A stretch of DNA of 64,000 bases. Origin: Bacillota bacterium. GTDB lineage: Bacteria > Bacillota > SHA-98 > Ch115. The position numbers were made by a program, and so were the translations under genes. Positions 15,533 to 25,379 of this stretch are shown here, in pieces. Below the pieces are notes generated by a model, which worked only from the letters and a program-made list of their open reading frames with translations, was not told the origin of the DNA and ran no database searches. The DNA lies in assembly GCA_013178415.1 (NCBI GenBank), contig JABLXA010000015.1, positions 1 to 64,000 on the forward strand, read 5' to 3'. Position 1 is the first letter of the stretch; the number at the start of each line of letters is the position of its first letter.

Positions 15533-16027
15533 ATGGAACCTGTTCCGGCGGAGATTGTTGAGGCTACGTGGCAGGAAATAGCGGGCATGAGCGTAGAGGA
15601 GTTTGCCCCGCTGGCAGAGCGGTTCGTCCGCGAGCAGCCATATCTGCGGGATTTTCTAATGGATGATGGCCCGGGTATGCTCAATGCTGAAGAGCAGCAG
15701 CTCTTGTTGTATATGGGATTGGTCATCTGGCAGATGATGGAGAGGGTGGCAGGCAAACGTCTGCCCATGGTAACACCAGAGTCTCTTGATCATGCAGATG
15801 AAAGGAATTTTAGAGCCTTCGAAAGGTTGGTCGGCAAAAGTCCGGCTGTCCTCACGCGCGAGGCAGAGAAAATCGTGCATAAGTGCAATCAAGTGGAAGT
15901 GCTCAGGTATGTCACGGAAACCCTGGAAGAGGACTTCAATGAAGAGGACGACGGCATCACCGAAATCGGAAAAGGGTTCATCTTCATCTCCCTTAAGACT
16001 GTGATCGAGGCCCTTGATATGCTGTAG
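15533..16027 (+). CDS. Conserved-looking acidic protein of unknown function
   Basis: A 164-residue, mostly helical, acidic protein with no signal peptide, membrane segment or motif that I recognise. Features are FAPLAERFVREQPYL near residues 23-37, a hydrophobic helix LLLYMGLVIWQMMERV near 57-72, and an Asp/Glu-rich stretch (EEDFNEEDDG) near the end. It starts two bases after the truncated dehydrogenase, with GGAGGGGAAC as ribosome site. It precedes the leucine T-box but has no visible tie to it. Confidence 0.6.
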   Translation: MEPVPAEIVEATWQEIAGMSVEEFAPLAERFVREQPYLRDFLMDDGPGMLNAEEQQLLLYMGLVIWQMMERVAGKRLPMVTPESLDHADERNFRAFERLVGKSPAVLTREAEKIVHKCNQVEVLRYVTETLEEDFNEEDDGITEIGKGFIFISLKTVIEALDML

Positions 16028-16095
16028 CTCGGAGGAGTCTTCGACATAACTACCACCTGGTTCCATATGCTCTCTTTAGTCTTTGGAAATGGCCA

Positions 16096-16124
16096 TTGAC
16101 AACTATTCACCATTATGGTAAGCT
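16096..16124 (+). promoter_or_regulatory. Probable promoter of the leuA-cimA T-box transcript
   Basis: TTGACA (16096-16101) with a poor -10 TAAGCT (16119-16124) 17 bases on. It lies about 50 bases ahead of the folded T-box leader. Confidence 0.4.
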
Positions 16125-16169
16125 CCAAGCAATATCTTTTGTCTACCATGGTAATTCCTCATGCTTTCC

Positions 16170-16535
16170 AGAGGCGATGAAGGGGATAGTAGGCTTGTGC
16201 GGGAGATTGCAGAGAGCCGCTATCAGGTGAAAGGCGGTATTTCCTGGCGAGCTGAATCTCACCCCAGAGCTGTCGGCTGAAAGTCTTGTTCGGTTTCTGA
16301 TCTCAGCGCACCTAAATTTTAGATTTGGTTTACCGATGACGGGAAATGGGTGAGCGGATGCTTGGCCAGAGACGAGTAAGCCCGACCGGGTTTTGGGCCC
16401 GTTAGCGCACAAGGGCATGATAAGTGCCCAAAGAGGTTCTTGCCGTGAGGCAGGACAAACGAAGGTGGTACCGCGAGGAATTTGCCTCTCGCCCTTCAGA
16501 CTCGCATTTCGCGGGTCGGAGCGAGAGGTTTTTGA
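16170..16535 (+). promoter_or_regulatory. T-box riboswitch (probably leucine-responsive)
   Basis: Stem I features appear at 16178-16240 (GATGAAGG, AGTAGG, AGAGAGCC, AGGTGAAAGGC). A likely specifier CTC (Leu) sits at 16258-16260, followed by a purine. The conserved T-box AACGAAGGTGGTACCGCGA is at 16458-16476. A terminator with arms CCTCTCGC (16485-16492) and GCGAGAGG (16521-16528) and five T residues follows. Uncharged tRNA should bind the specifier and the T-box to favour antitermination into leuA and cimA. The T-box itself is certain; the codon is inferred by position. Confidence 0.9.
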
Positions 16536-16560
16536 TTTATCAGGCGAGGAGGAATCAGCT

Positions 16561-18120
16561 GTGTCTCGCAGGATTTATATATTTGACACGACGCTGAGAG
16601 ATGGCGAGCAGTCGCCGGGCGCGAGCTTGAATGTCAAGGAGAAGGTAGAGATCGGCCGGCAGCTTGCGCGCCTCAATGTGGATGTAATCGAGGCCGGATT
16701 TCCGGTGGCATCACCCGGGGATTTTGAGGCGGTAAAGAGAGTCGCGGAAGAAGTCCATGGCCCCTGTATCGCGGCTCTTGCAAGGGCAGTCGAAGGGGAC
16801 ATTGTGAGGGCGGCAGAGGCTATCAAGGCTGCGGCGCGCCCACGTATTCACACCTTCATTGCTACTTCCGATATACACATGAAGTATAAGCTGAAAAAGG
16901 ACCCGCAGAAAGTCCTTGAGATGGCCGTTGAGGCAGTGCGCCTCGCCAAGTCGTATGTTGACGATGTTGAATTCTCTGCTGAAGATGCTACACGGAGCGA
17001 TCCTGAGTTCCTGAGAAAGATATTTGAAGAGGTCATCAGGGCGGGAGCCATCGTGCTCAATGTCCCAGATACGGTAGGCTATGCAACTCCTCCGGAATTC
17101 GCTGGCTTGATTCGGTACCTCAAGGAAAATGTGAAGGGAATAGACGATGTCATCTTAAGCGTTCATTGCCACAATGATCTCGGGCTTGCTGTGGCAAACT
17201 CCCTTGCGGCTATTGAAAATGGCGCCGACCAGGTTGAATGCACAATAAATGGAATTGGTGAGCGGGCGGGGAATGCCGCTCTTGAGGAAATAGTCATGGC
17301 TCTCTCCACCAGGCGGGATTATTACAAGGCGGAAACCGGTATCACAACTGAGCAGATATATCGAACAAGCCGGATGGTGAGCACATTCACGGGGATCACT
17401 GTCCAGGTAAACAAGGCGATAGTCGGGGATAATGCATTTGCCCATGAAGCTGGAATTCACCAGGACGGAATCCTGAAAGAGAGAACCACATATGAGATCA
17501 TGACACCAGAATCTATAGGCCTTGCCAGGAGCAGGCTTGTCCTCGGGAAGCATTCAGGCCGGCACGCTTTCAAGAAGAAGCTGGAGGAGCTGGGATATGA
17601 ATTAAAAGAGGAAGAGATCAACAAAGCCTTTGAAGAGTTCATCGCCCTGGCTGATAAGAAAAAGGAAGTTTCCGACAAGGACATCGAAGCCATCGTGGAA
17701 GGGCATCACGTTCCGGCTGAGGATAGATTTTCACTCGAATATCTGAATGTTGTAAGTGGCAACAAGACGATACCAACGGCTACCGTCAGACTGCATAAAG
17801 ATGGCGAATTGATCCAGGAGGCGGCGTGCGGAGATGGCCCGGTGGATGCTACTTACAGGGCTATAGACAGAATAACCGGCGAGAAGACCCATCTTGTGGA
17901 TTATTCTATCCGCGCCGCAACTGGCGGCAAGGATGCTTTGGGCGAGGTCACGGTACGGATACGCGACAATGGGGCGATTTTCACGGGCCGAGGCGTCAGC
18001 ACCGATATAATCGAGGCCAGCGCAATCGCGTATCTGAATGCTGTGAATAAGATGGTCGCCAGCAGGCGAGAAGAGAAGAAGCCAGAACAAAAAGAAGCAG
18101 GGCCTGCTGTATCTTCATGA
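16561..18120 (+). CDS. leuA: 2-isopropylmalate synthase
   Basis: A 519-residue protein, normal for LeuA. It condenses acetyl-CoA with 2-oxoisovalerate, the first committed step of leucine synthesis. [14 protein letters not shown] is near residue 8, HCHNDLG near 201 and NGIGERAGN near 226; a C-terminal regulatory (LeuA dimer) domain covers about residues 390-500. GTG at 16561 follows GAGGAGGAA; the frame is open further upstream but that part is the T-box terminator. Expression is controlled by the T-box, and cimA follows 57 bases later. Confidence 0.93.
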   Translation: MSRRIYIFDTTLRDGEQSPGASLNVKEKVEIGRQLARLNVDVIEAGFPVASPGDFEAVKRVAEEVHGPCIAALARAVEGDIVRAAEAIKAAARPRIHTFIATSDIHMKYKLKKDPQKVLEMAVEAVRLAKSYVDDVEFSAEDATRSDPEFLRKIFEEVIRAGAIVLNVPDTVGYATPPEFAGLIRYLKENVKGIDDVILSVHCHNDLGLAVANSLAAIENGADQVECTINGIGERAGNAALEEIVMALSTRRDYYKAETGITTEQIYRTSRMVSTFTGITVQVNKAIVGDNAFAHEAGIHQDGILKERTTYEIMTPESIGLARSRLVLGKHSGRHAFKKKLEELGYELKEEEINKAFEEFIALADKKKEVSDKDIEAIVEGHHVPAEDRFSLEYLNVVSGNKTIPTATVRLHKDGELIQEAACGDGPVDATYRAIDRITGEKTHLVDYSIRAATGGKDALGEVTVRIRDNGAIFTGRGVSTDIIEASAIAYLNAVNKMVASRREEKKPEQKEAGPAVSS

Positions 18121-18177
18121 GCGGACCACATTTTCATGCTAGTAGGTGAGAAGGAGATGGAGAAAAGGAGTTTTCAA

Positions 18178-19800
18178 ATGGCAGGACCTCCAGCCGCCCG
18201 CGAAGTCAAGATCTATGATACGACCTTGAGGGATGGCGCCCAGATGGAAGGGATATCATTTTCTGTGGAAGATAAGCTCCTTATAGCCCGCCACCTGGAT
18301 GCTTTGGGAGTGGATTATATAGAGGGCGGGTGGCCTGGGTCAAATCCCAAGGATGCGGAGTTCTTTGAGCGGGTGAAGTCCCTCCAGCTCAGCAAAGCGA
18401 CGATAACGGCCTTCTGCAGTACACGGAAGGCAGAGTTAGATGCCTCAGATGATCCGAATCTATTGGCAGTCATAAATTCTGGGGTGAAGGCGGCCGCCAT
18501 TTTCGGCAAGACATGGGATTTTCATGTAATTCATGCCCTCAGGACCACGCTGGACGAGAACCTCCGGATGATAGAAGAGTCCGTGAGATTTCTCAAGGGG
18601 CACGGTATCGAAGTGATCTATGACGCTGAGCATTTTTTCGATGGTTATAAGGCCAATCGCGATTATACCATGAAGACTCTGGCTGCTGCGAAAGAAGCAG
18701 GAGCTGATGTTATCGTTCTTTGTGACACCAATGGGGGCACCTTGCCTATGGAGGTCGGTTCAATCTTCCAGGATGTCGTCGCGACTCTGAATTGCCCAGT
18801 CGGGATGCATGCGCACAATGACTCTGGTGTCGCTGTCGCAAATACTCTCATAGCGGTTCAACTGGGAGCGACTCATGTCCAGGGCACAATCAATGGATAT
18901 GGAGAACGCTGCGGCAATGCTGACCTGTGCTCGGTGATACCGTCCCTCAAACTTAAGATGGGAATAGACTGCGTGACGGATGAACAATTGGCTGAACTCA
19001 CCAGTATCTCCCGGCTGGTGGATGAAACGGCGAACTTGAGGCCAAATCTATACAGGCCATTTGTGGGGCGGAGCGCTTTTACCCATAAGGGCGGGATCCA
19101 TGTGAGCGCGCTCATGAGGCACCCTGAGACCTATGAGCATACAAAACCCGAGCTTGTTGGAAATAGCAGGCGGGTAGTGATTTCTGAACTTGCAGGCGCA
19201 AGCAATGTTCTATACAAGGCCCAAGAATTCTCTATACCCGTTGAACGTTCCTCGACTGGCACGAAGGCGATAATCAATATGGTCAAAGAGTTGGAGTATC
19301 AGGGATACCAATTTGAAGGGGCGGAGGCTTCTTTTGAGCTTCTCTTGCGACGTGCCATGGAAATGCACAAGAGCTTGTTTGAGCTCGAGGGCTTCAGGCT
19401 CATTGTCGAGAAGCGGGAATCCAACGGCCAGCCGGTGGCAGAAGCAAGCATCAAGCTCAGGGTAGGTGACCGGGTGCTGCATACTGTCTCCGAGGGGAAT
19501 GGCCCGGTCAATGCCCTGGACGGAGCGTTGCGAAAGGCGCTTGAGGACGTATATCCCGAGCTCAAGAAGATCCGGCTGACCGACTACAAGGTCCGTGTCA
19601 TAGATGAAGCTTCAGGCACCTCTGCCAAGGTCAGGGTCCTGATCGAATCCGCTAATGACCACCGCACCTGGGGAACTGTGGGGGTGTCTACCAACATAAT
19701 CGAGGCCAGCTGGCGAGCGCTTGTGGATAGTATCGAATATGGCCTTTTATATGCTTCCGTGCCGTCAGACCTTGAGCCTCCGTCTGTCCGGAGCATGTAG
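18178..19800 (+). CDS. cimA: (R)-citramalate synthase
   Basis: A 540-residue LeuA-family enzyme. DTTLRDGAQMEGISF, HNDSGVAVAN and GTINGYGERCGN identify the CimA branch rather than LeuA or homocitrate synthase. It joins acetyl-CoA and pyruvate to give citramalate, so isoleucine can be made without threonine deaminase. A C-terminal regulatory domain is present. ATG at 18178 is preferred because AAAAGGAG lies seven bases upstream; ATGs at 18136 and 18157 have poorer sites. It shares the T-box-controlled transcript with leuA. Confidence 0.9.
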   Translation: MAGPPAAREVKIYDTTLRDGAQMEGISFSVEDKLLIARHLDALGVDYIEGGWPGSNPKDAEFFERVKSLQLSKATITAFCSTRKAELDASDDPNLLAVINSGVKAAAIFGKTWDFHVIHALRTTLDENLRMIEESVRFLKGHGIEVIYDAEHFFDGYKANRDYTMKTLAAAKEAGADVIVLCDTNGGTLPMEVGSIFQDVVATLNCPVGMHAHNDSGVAVANTLIAVQLGATHVQGTINGYGERCGNADLCSVIPSLKLKMGIDCVTDEQLAELTSISRLVDETANLRPNLYRPFVGRSAFTHKGGIHVSALMRHPETYEHTKPELVGNSRRVVISELAGASNVLYKAQEFSIPVERSSTGTKAIINMVKELEYQGYQFEGAEASFELLLRRAMEMHKSLFELEGFRLIVEKRESNGQPVAEASIKLRVGDRVLHTVSEGNGPVNALDGALRKALEDVYPELKKIRLTDYKVRVIDEASGTSAKVRVLIESANDHRTWGTVGVSTNIIEASWRALVDSIEYGLLYASVPSDLEPPSVRSM

Positions 19801-20349
19801 CAGGAAAGTCAACGTGCCAAGAAGCGTAATGGCAGCGCCTATGCATTCCGTCATGCTCGGAAATTCTCTGAGCAAAAGGGAAGCTATGATAATGGCCGCC
19901 ACAGGCTCTGAAAGCGAAATCATAGAGACAAGGACAACGGCGCTCGCCACGCTGGTATACTTGACAGATAGAACCCAGGTCATGAAATGAATGGCCAGGA
20001 TCAGTCCTGTCATCAGGCAAAGGATCCAATCCTTTCGCCCGATTTTCGTGAAGATCTCCCTGTTTCGTCCAAATGAAACGGGCCCGAGGATCAAAGAGGC
20101 AATGAGCAGGCGATATGCCGCTATGATCACGGCTGGCGCCATCGATAATCTTATCAATGTCGCAGCGCTGGATGCCGCCAATATGCCCACAAAGAACACC
20201 AAATACGGAACGGCATTTCCGGTCAGGGGAGACTGCAGCGCGTTGCGCGAGGATAGGTGGCGTTCAGTGCTGCCGCATGTCGCGATGCCAGTTGTTGAAT
20301 CGTTCAATTGTGAGGTCTTCCTTTCCAGGGGATTGCCGTGTGGGGCCAA
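19765..20349 (-). pseudogene. EamA/DMT-family transporter with an internal deletion
   Basis: A 194-residue frame where about 300 is normal. The N-terminal part follows the first EamA domain up to YTSVASAVVLVS and then jumps directly to ISLSEPVAAIIIASLLL, typical of the end of the second EamA domain. About 100 residues are therefore missing in frame, as expected from recombination between the two homologous domains. It is likely non-functional, although a five-helix DMT product cannot be excluded. It overlaps the 3' end of the MFS gene, and no clear start is visible. Confidence 0.6.
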
Positions 20350-21578
20350 AGCCGGGCCTGCATTTTCGTTGGCGCGACCACGCGCTGCGCGCCAGGTTTG
20401 CCACGAAGCATCAATGCCCCTAGGAGTGAGACAGCGGCAGTAAAGACAAATACATAGCGAAGGCCAAGCAAGCCTCCGATCATGCCTCCTGCAAGGGGAG
20501 CGACGAACCCACCCATGGTCCCAGCAGCTTGTTGTATGCCATAGGCACGTCCGCGGAAAGATTCATCCACCTTGGTGGCGATAAGAGCCGCAGCGCATGG
20601 CGCAATGGCAGCCATAAACACTCCGCTCACAAAATAAAAGATCGCAAATTGCCATATATTTGTGACCAGAGCTAATGCGAAAACTGAGAGGCCGGTCCCA
20701 ATAAGGCCCCGAAGGAGCGCTCCATAATAGGATATTCGCTCGCCGAGACAGCTCCATCTGTAGGCTGTGAGAAGGAAACCCAGCCCCGGGAGGGAAAACA
20801 CTATTCCGCTCAACCAGTGCGCTTCCACTGAAGAAAGTTGTTCGAGGTAGATTGTCAGGATGGGTTGAATAGCCCCTGAGACGATCCACGCTATCATCGT
20901 AGTCCCCATAACTACCAGGAGAACCGGGTTCCTAACCGCGATTCTGAAATCCTCCAGCAAGGAAGTCTCTACATTGATGCTCGCCTTGTTAGGCTCCTTT
21001 ACGATCCAGATGACGAGAAGAGTAGAAAACAGGACTACGACGCCGGAAATCTGCATCGCGCCTCGAAATCCAAATAGACCTGCCAGCGCCCCGCCAATAG
21101 CCGGGCCAATTATCCCGCCCGTCGCTGACGCCGTCTGAGCTATGGCTACATAGCGGCCTGATAATAGCTCTGGAGTATTTGTGGCGATCAAGGCGATGGA
21201 ACCGGGGATGAAACCCGTGAGGGCGCCATTTAAGAAGCGAAAGATGGCGAGCTGCCATGCTGTCTTGCATATGCTCATCCCCATATAAATGAGCACAAGG
21301 CAGATTCCCGCCCTCACTACCATGGGTTTTCTGCCGAAGCGGTCGGCGAGCTTTCCCCAAAGTGGCTGCATCACTATTCCTGAGACTGACTGCATGGCGA
21401 AAATGATGCCGGACCATTGCGCCAGGTCGCTATCAGGCACTCCGAGGTCGCGGAGGAATATGGGCAGGAAAGGGACGACCTGGTTCCAACTTACCGCAGC
21501 CAAGAAAATGGTAAAGGACAATACGTAGAGATTTCGCTTGTAGTAGGGCAGATGATAGGGTACCGATCTTCCTTCCAA
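20304..21578 (-). CDS. Major facilitator superfamily transporter
   Basis: A 424-residue, 12-helix MFS protein. The loop 2-3 signature KLADRFGRKP lies near residue 75, and a second related region appears at the start of the C-terminal half. It is of the drug-efflux or sugar-efflux type (MdtG/TetA-like), but the substrate is unknown. The best-placed start is a TTG at 21578 with AAAGGCG upstream, which is weak. The acetyltransferase gene just upstream on the same strand may be cotranscribed. Confidence 0.85.
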   Translation of the reverse strand: MEGRSVPYHLPYYKRNLYVLSFTIFLAAVSWNQVVPFLPIFLRDLGVPDSDLAQWSGIIFAMQSVSGIVMQPLWGKLADRFGRKPMVVRAGICLVLIYMGMSICKTAWQLAIFRFLNGALTGFIPGSIALIATNTPELLSGRYVAIAQTASATGGIIGPAIGGALAGLFGFRGAMQISGVVVLFSTLLVIWIVKEPNKASINVETSLLEDFRIAVRNPVLLVVMGTTMIAWIVSGAIQPILTIYLEQLSSVEAHWLSGIVFSLPGLGFLLTAYRWSCLGERISYYGALLRGLIGTGLSVFALALVTNIWQFAIFYFVSGVFMAAIAPCAAALIATKVDESFRGRAYGIQQAAGTMGGFVAPLAGGMIGGLLGLRYVFVFTAAVSLLGALMLRGKPGAQRVVAPTKMQARLWPHTAIPWKGRPHN

Positions 21579-21633
21579 TTCGCTCGATTTCGCCTTTCTA
21601 ATATTTTACTCATTCGATGAGGGAACTAGTTTT

Positions 21634-22206
21634 TTATTCGTGAGAAGAGCTGGTTTTCCTGCCTTGTGCCAGGTATTCTTCCTTGATGATTCCCATGATG
21701 ATTTCATCCCAGTATTTGCCATTGTAGTACCTCTGATCGCGGATTCTGCCCTCTTCCTTAAAGCCGCATGCGGCATAGCAGTGCCTTGCCCGTTCATTGT
21801 ATTCATAGACTCGCAAATTTACCTTGTGCATGTTGAGGAAATTGAAGGCAAATCCCAGGACCATCTGGATTGCTTCCCTTCCAATGCCCTTTCCAAGGAG
21901 ATCTTCGCGACCAATGACGATACCGAGTTCACAATGACGGTTGCGATAGTCTATACGATGCAGCCCAATGGAACCTATATATTCAGACTTCGGGTCGTCC
22001 TTCAATGCTATGACGAAAATTCCTTCGTTCGGCGCTCCCTTTTTATGAAGTTGTCGCTCTACAAATTCCGTTGTTTCCTCGAGGGTTTGAGGAAAGAGCG
22101 GAAAGGCCAGATATTTGATGATATTCTCATTATTGACCCACCGCTGAATAGGCTCGATGTCATCACGCCGAAATTCTCTCAATACGATCTTTTCCCCCTG
22201 GAGCAT
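21634..22206 (-). CDS. GNAT acetyltransferase, RimJ/RimL-like
   Basis: A 190-residue N-acetyltransferase. Start LREFRRDDIEPI, the acetyl-CoA motif A region (IGREDLLGKGIGREA), and YEYNERARHCYAACGFKEEG near residue 145 define a RimL/SpeG-type GNAT. Members acetylate ribosomal protein N-termini, amino acids, polyamines or antibiotics; no choice can be made here. ATG at 22206 follows AGGCAGGGGG. The MFS gene lies downstream. Confidence 0.85.
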   Translation of the reverse strand: MLQGEKIVLREFRRDDIEPIQRWVNNENIIKYLAFPLFPQTLEETTEFVERQLHKKGAPNEGIFVIALKDDPKSEYIGSIGLHRIDYRNRHCELGIVIGREDLLGKGIGREAIQMVLGFAFNFLNMHKVNLRVYEYNERARHCYAACGFKEEGRIRDQRYYNGKYWDEIIMGIIKEEYLAQGRKTSSSHE

Positions 22207-22321
22207 GTCAGCCCCCTGCCTTTCGCCTGAATATTAAGCGACATGATATCATAGTTACAGGCTGCAGGCAAGGGAAAGTGAAAGAGAAATTTCACCCATG
22301 GCAGGTGGGCTTGTGGTGTTC

Positions 22322-22413
22322 TGGACATGAAAATGGATCGCGGAGTATAATGCCAGGGGAACCATGGAGTGGCGATTTTTCGATCTCAGAAGCCCTGCGC
22401 AGCTCTGCTGCGC
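22322..22413 (+). promoter_or_regulatory. Promoter and leader hairpin of the NDP-sugar synthase gene
   Basis: TGGACA (22322-22327) and TATAAT (22346-22351) are 18 bases apart. The roughly 165-base leader contains GCGCAGC-tct-GCTGCGC (22397-22413), a perfect 7-bp hairpin without a T-tract. Nothing else is visible in 22207-22525. Confidence 0.6.
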
Positions 22414-22525
22414 CCAAATAAAGCAGGTATTGCTACGGATCTGTGGAATAATCCCACAAGAATAAGAAGGCAATTCGCGACGGACCGGAGAGGGGAGAAA
22501 GAGTTCTATAATGGGAGGGGGCGGG

Positions 22526-23905
22526 ATGCAGATGCAGGTTGCGGTGATTCTAGCTGGGGGCAGGGGGACTAAGATGTGGCCGTATTCTGAGGTGAGGCCC
22601 AAAGCCTTGATCCCGATCTTGAATCAACCTGTCCTCGGAATGCTTCTCAAAAGTCTCAGAAATCTGAACACCAGCACGATAATCGTCACAGGCGGCTATC
22701 TTGGCAGCCAAGTTGAGGCGTATGTTTCGGGGCAAAGCGGGGTCACCTATGTGGACACCGCAAATTGCCTTGGGACAGCTTACGCATTGAAAAAGGCTCT
22801 TGCAGGCGTCACATGGGATGAATGCCTTGTGGTCTATGGAGATATAGTCGTAGATGAGGCTGATCTCAAACGTCTCGTGCAATTCAGGCGAGATTCCGGC
22901 GTCGCTGCCGCTGCCCTGGTGACCCCCATAGACGGGGAAAGACCCGGTGATTGGATCTGCGCTTCGGTTCAAGGTTCCAGCCTCAAGGAGGTCATTGGGC
23001 ATCCAAGGGGCGCCAGTCACCGGATGTGCGGTATTTATGCAATTACAAAGGAAGTGTCCCAATATATCTGGTCCGCGTCAGGATCATTCAGAAATGTCCC
23101 GGTAGGCATGATGCCGCCGGTTGAATCTGAAATTGGAGATTCAATCCAGGCGATGATCGAGGCGGGCGTGGACGTGGGCGCGGTTGAGACGCAAGGTTAT
23201 TTCGTTGACCTTGATAAGCCATGGCATATCCTCGAGGCGACAATGGCCCTAGGCAGGTATAGGTCAGCAGCCTTGAAAGAGAGTTCTATCCACCCGACAG
23301 CTCGTATATCTGATAAGGCGGAAATCAAGGGCCATGTGGTGATAGGCGAGAATAGCGTAATTGGTCCGCGCACCGTGATAAACGGCAATTTGTGGGTCGG
23401 TAAGGATACGATCATCGATAATGGTCCGATCCTTGGCGGTGGGGTGGTGATCGGAGATGGGTGCATCATCGATGATTACTGCAAGATCAATGATGGAAGT
23501 GTCGTCGGGAATCGGTGTAAGGTGCGTCATGGTGCGGAACTATCCGGGGTGATCATGGATAATGTTTACCTTTACCATTACATGATCATCTCTGGCGTTG
23601 TGGGCGTGTCCACCGATATAGGCGGGGGAACCATGTGTGGTGGGCTGAGGTTTGATGATGGGGAGACGGTCCATGTGGTGAAGGGCCGAAAGGAAATCCC
23701 GAAAGAGTTCGCAAATGCCGTATATATCGGTGATTATTGCCGCACCGGCATAGGCGCCATGATCATGCCGGGATGTAAGATCGGCTCATACAGTATAGTC
23801 GGTTCAGGGGTAATTCTTTATGACGATCTGCCATCAAGGACAATGGTGCTGGCTAAGCAGGAGATCGTGACAAAGCCATGGGGCCCGGAGAAATATGGAT
23901 GGTAA
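22526..23905 (+). CDS. Bifunctional sugar-1-phosphate nucleotidyltransferase with left-handed beta-helix
   Basis: About 459 residues. The N-terminal domain has the nucleotidyltransferase signature LAGGRGTKMWP and the sugar-binding RPKALIPI. The C-terminal half is a long hexapeptide-repeat left-handed helix (IGENSVIGPRTVI and so on), as in GlmU-like enzymes that also acetylate. It should make an NDP-sugar for envelope polymers; which sugar is unclear. ATG at 22526 or 22532 fits the GGAGGGGGCGGG site; the ATG at 22511 lies inside that site. Confidence 0.82.
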   Translation: MQMQVAVILAGGRGTKMWPYSEVRPKALIPILNQPVLGMLLKSLRNLNTSTIIVTGGYLGSQVEAYVSGQSGVTYVDTANCLGTAYALKKALAGVTWDECLVVYGDIVVDEADLKRLVQFRRDSGVAAAALVTPIDGERPGDWICASVQGSSLKEVIGHPRGASHRMCGIYAITKEVSQYIWSASGSFRNVPVGMMPPVESEIGDSIQAMIEAGVDVGAVETQGYFVDLDKPWHILEATMALGRYRSAALKESSIHPTARISDKAEIKGHVVIGENSVIGPRTVINGNLWVGKDTIIDNGPILGGGVVIGDGCIIDDYCKINDGSVVGNRCKVRHGAELSGVIMDNVYLYHYMIISGVVGVSTDIGGGTMCGGLRFDDGETVHVVKGRKEIPKEFANAVYIGDYCRTGIGAMIMPGCKIGSYSIVGSGVILYDDLPSRTMVLAKQEIVTKPWGPEKYGW

Positions 23906-24044
23906 CTCAGGCGCGCTTAACCACGTAACAGGGTTTTTACATTGCCGGTTTATTCTGGTGAAGTATTGAGGCCTGGTTGGACGTCAAAGGTGTTGAAACA
24001 GATATGGTCAGGCTCAATGATGTTGGAAAGTGGGGGATGGTCGT

Positions 24045-25379
24045 TTGAAATCACGATTGGCGGTGTTCTTCATTTTGGTTTTGGGGATGATGTTTTCCAT
24101 GGCAGTACCAGCATTTGGCGTCAGGCCCGGTTCTCCGCTCATTCCATATACAAAGGTGGTCCTGGAGAATGGGCTCACCGTGGTTGTGAAAGAAGTCCAC
24201 TCGGCCCCAATAGCTGCGGTGGATATCTGGGTCGGGACAGGAGCTAAAAATGAGGATCCGGCGGACTCGGGCATATCCCATTTCTTTGAACATATGCTTT
24301 TCAAGGGCACGGAAAAGCGCAAAGTCGGGCAGATAGCGCGCGAGATCGAGTCTATGGGTGGATACCTCAATGCTATGACATCGCTTGATACTACCCACTA
24401 TTTCGTCGTAGTTCCCAGCGAGGAGATAGACTTCGCCCTCGACGTGCAGGCTGACGCGATCATGAATTCAACTTTCGACCCAACTGAAATAGAACGCGAG
24501 AGAAAGGTGATACTCGAGGAACGAAGCCTTCAAGAGGATAATCCGCAGAGTAAATTGGGATGGATGGCTTATCAAAAGGTATTCGCTGGAACCCCGTATG
24601 CTAATGATGTGCTGGGGACTGTTGAGTCTCTCAATAGCATCAATCGCGATACCTTCCTAAAGTATCATCAGAAGTATTACGTCCCAAACAACATGGCCGT
24701 AATAGTAGTCGGGGACGTTGATACGCAAAAGGTGATAAGCAAGGTCAGGTCCTTGTTTAGGGATTTTAAGCCCAGGGAAATAGAGCCTGTGGCTCATTTT
24801 GAGATTCCCAGGCTCAAAGAGATACAGCGGGTCGAGGCGGAAAAGCATGTAGACCAGACATATCTTTATTTCGGCTTCCCCGGCCCTTCAAAGACTGCAA
24901 AGGATACGCCCGCCCTTACGGTGCTTGGGGTAATACTCGGTGGCGGCAGGAGTTCGAGGCTTTACCAGAGCCTCAGGGAAGACAAGAAGCTGGTTAACGC
25001 TGTTTCCGCAGGGTACCAGCCTCTCCAGGATATTGGGATGTTCGCGATCTATATGCAGACCAAGGATACCGACATCTCGACCCTGGAGGAGGAAGTTCGT
25101 CGTGAGCTTAAAAGCATAAGAGATAAAGGAGTAACGCCAGAGGAGCTTTCCCGCGCGAAGGCCATTGTCAGAAGTAGTTTCGCTTTTGCTTCTGAGACGA
25201 ATGCGGGCATAGCCTCTCTGTTAGGCGAGTTTGAAGTGAGCGGTAGCGCTGAAGATGCTACTGAATATGAGGCGAGAATTCAGCAAGTCACAGCCCAGGA
25301 TGTCCAGCGAGTCGCCAGGGAATATCTCGATCCGGCGGGGTATGTTCTCTCAATAGTAAAACCTCAGGGGGTGAAATAG
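24045..25379 (+). CDS. Secreted M16 family zinc protease (catalytic subunit)
   Basis: A 444-residue protein with a signal peptide. The inverted zinc motif HFFEH lies near residue 79, with the third ligand in the EERSLQEDNP region, and a second homologous but inactive half carries GGGRSSRLYQSLRE. It should be an extracytoplasmic peptidase. It is followed without a gap by a sister gene lacking the zinc motif, so the two probably act as a heterodimer. The start is TTG at 24045 with TGGGGGATGG upstream. Confidence 0.88.
   Translation: MKSRLAVFFILVLGMMFSMAVPAFGVRPGSPLIPYTKVVLENGLTVVVKEVHSAPIAAVDIWVGTGAKNEDPADSGISHFFEHMLFKGTEKRKVGQIAREIESMGGYLNAMTSLDTTHYFVVVPSEEIDFALDVQADAIMNSTFDPTEIERERKVILEERSLQEDNPQSKLGWMAYQKVFAGTPYANDVLGTVESLNSINRDTFLKYHQKYYVPNNMAVIVVGDVDTQKVISKVRSLFRDFKPREIEPVAHFEIPRLKEIQRVEAEKHVDQTYLYFGFPGPSKTAKDTPALTVLGVILGGGRSSRLYQSLREDKKLVNAVSAGYQPLQDIGMFAIYMQTKDTDISTLEEEVRRELKSIRDKGVTPEELSRAKAIVRSSFAFASETNAGIASLLGEFEVSGSAEDATEYEARIQQVTAQDVQRVAREYLDPAGYVLSIVKPQGVK

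Noticed and set aside
16393-16560. An N-terminal extension of leuA in frame with the gene
   Set aside because: The stretch is the T-box sequence and its terminator; the ribosome site and the LeuA N-terminus support GTG at 16561.
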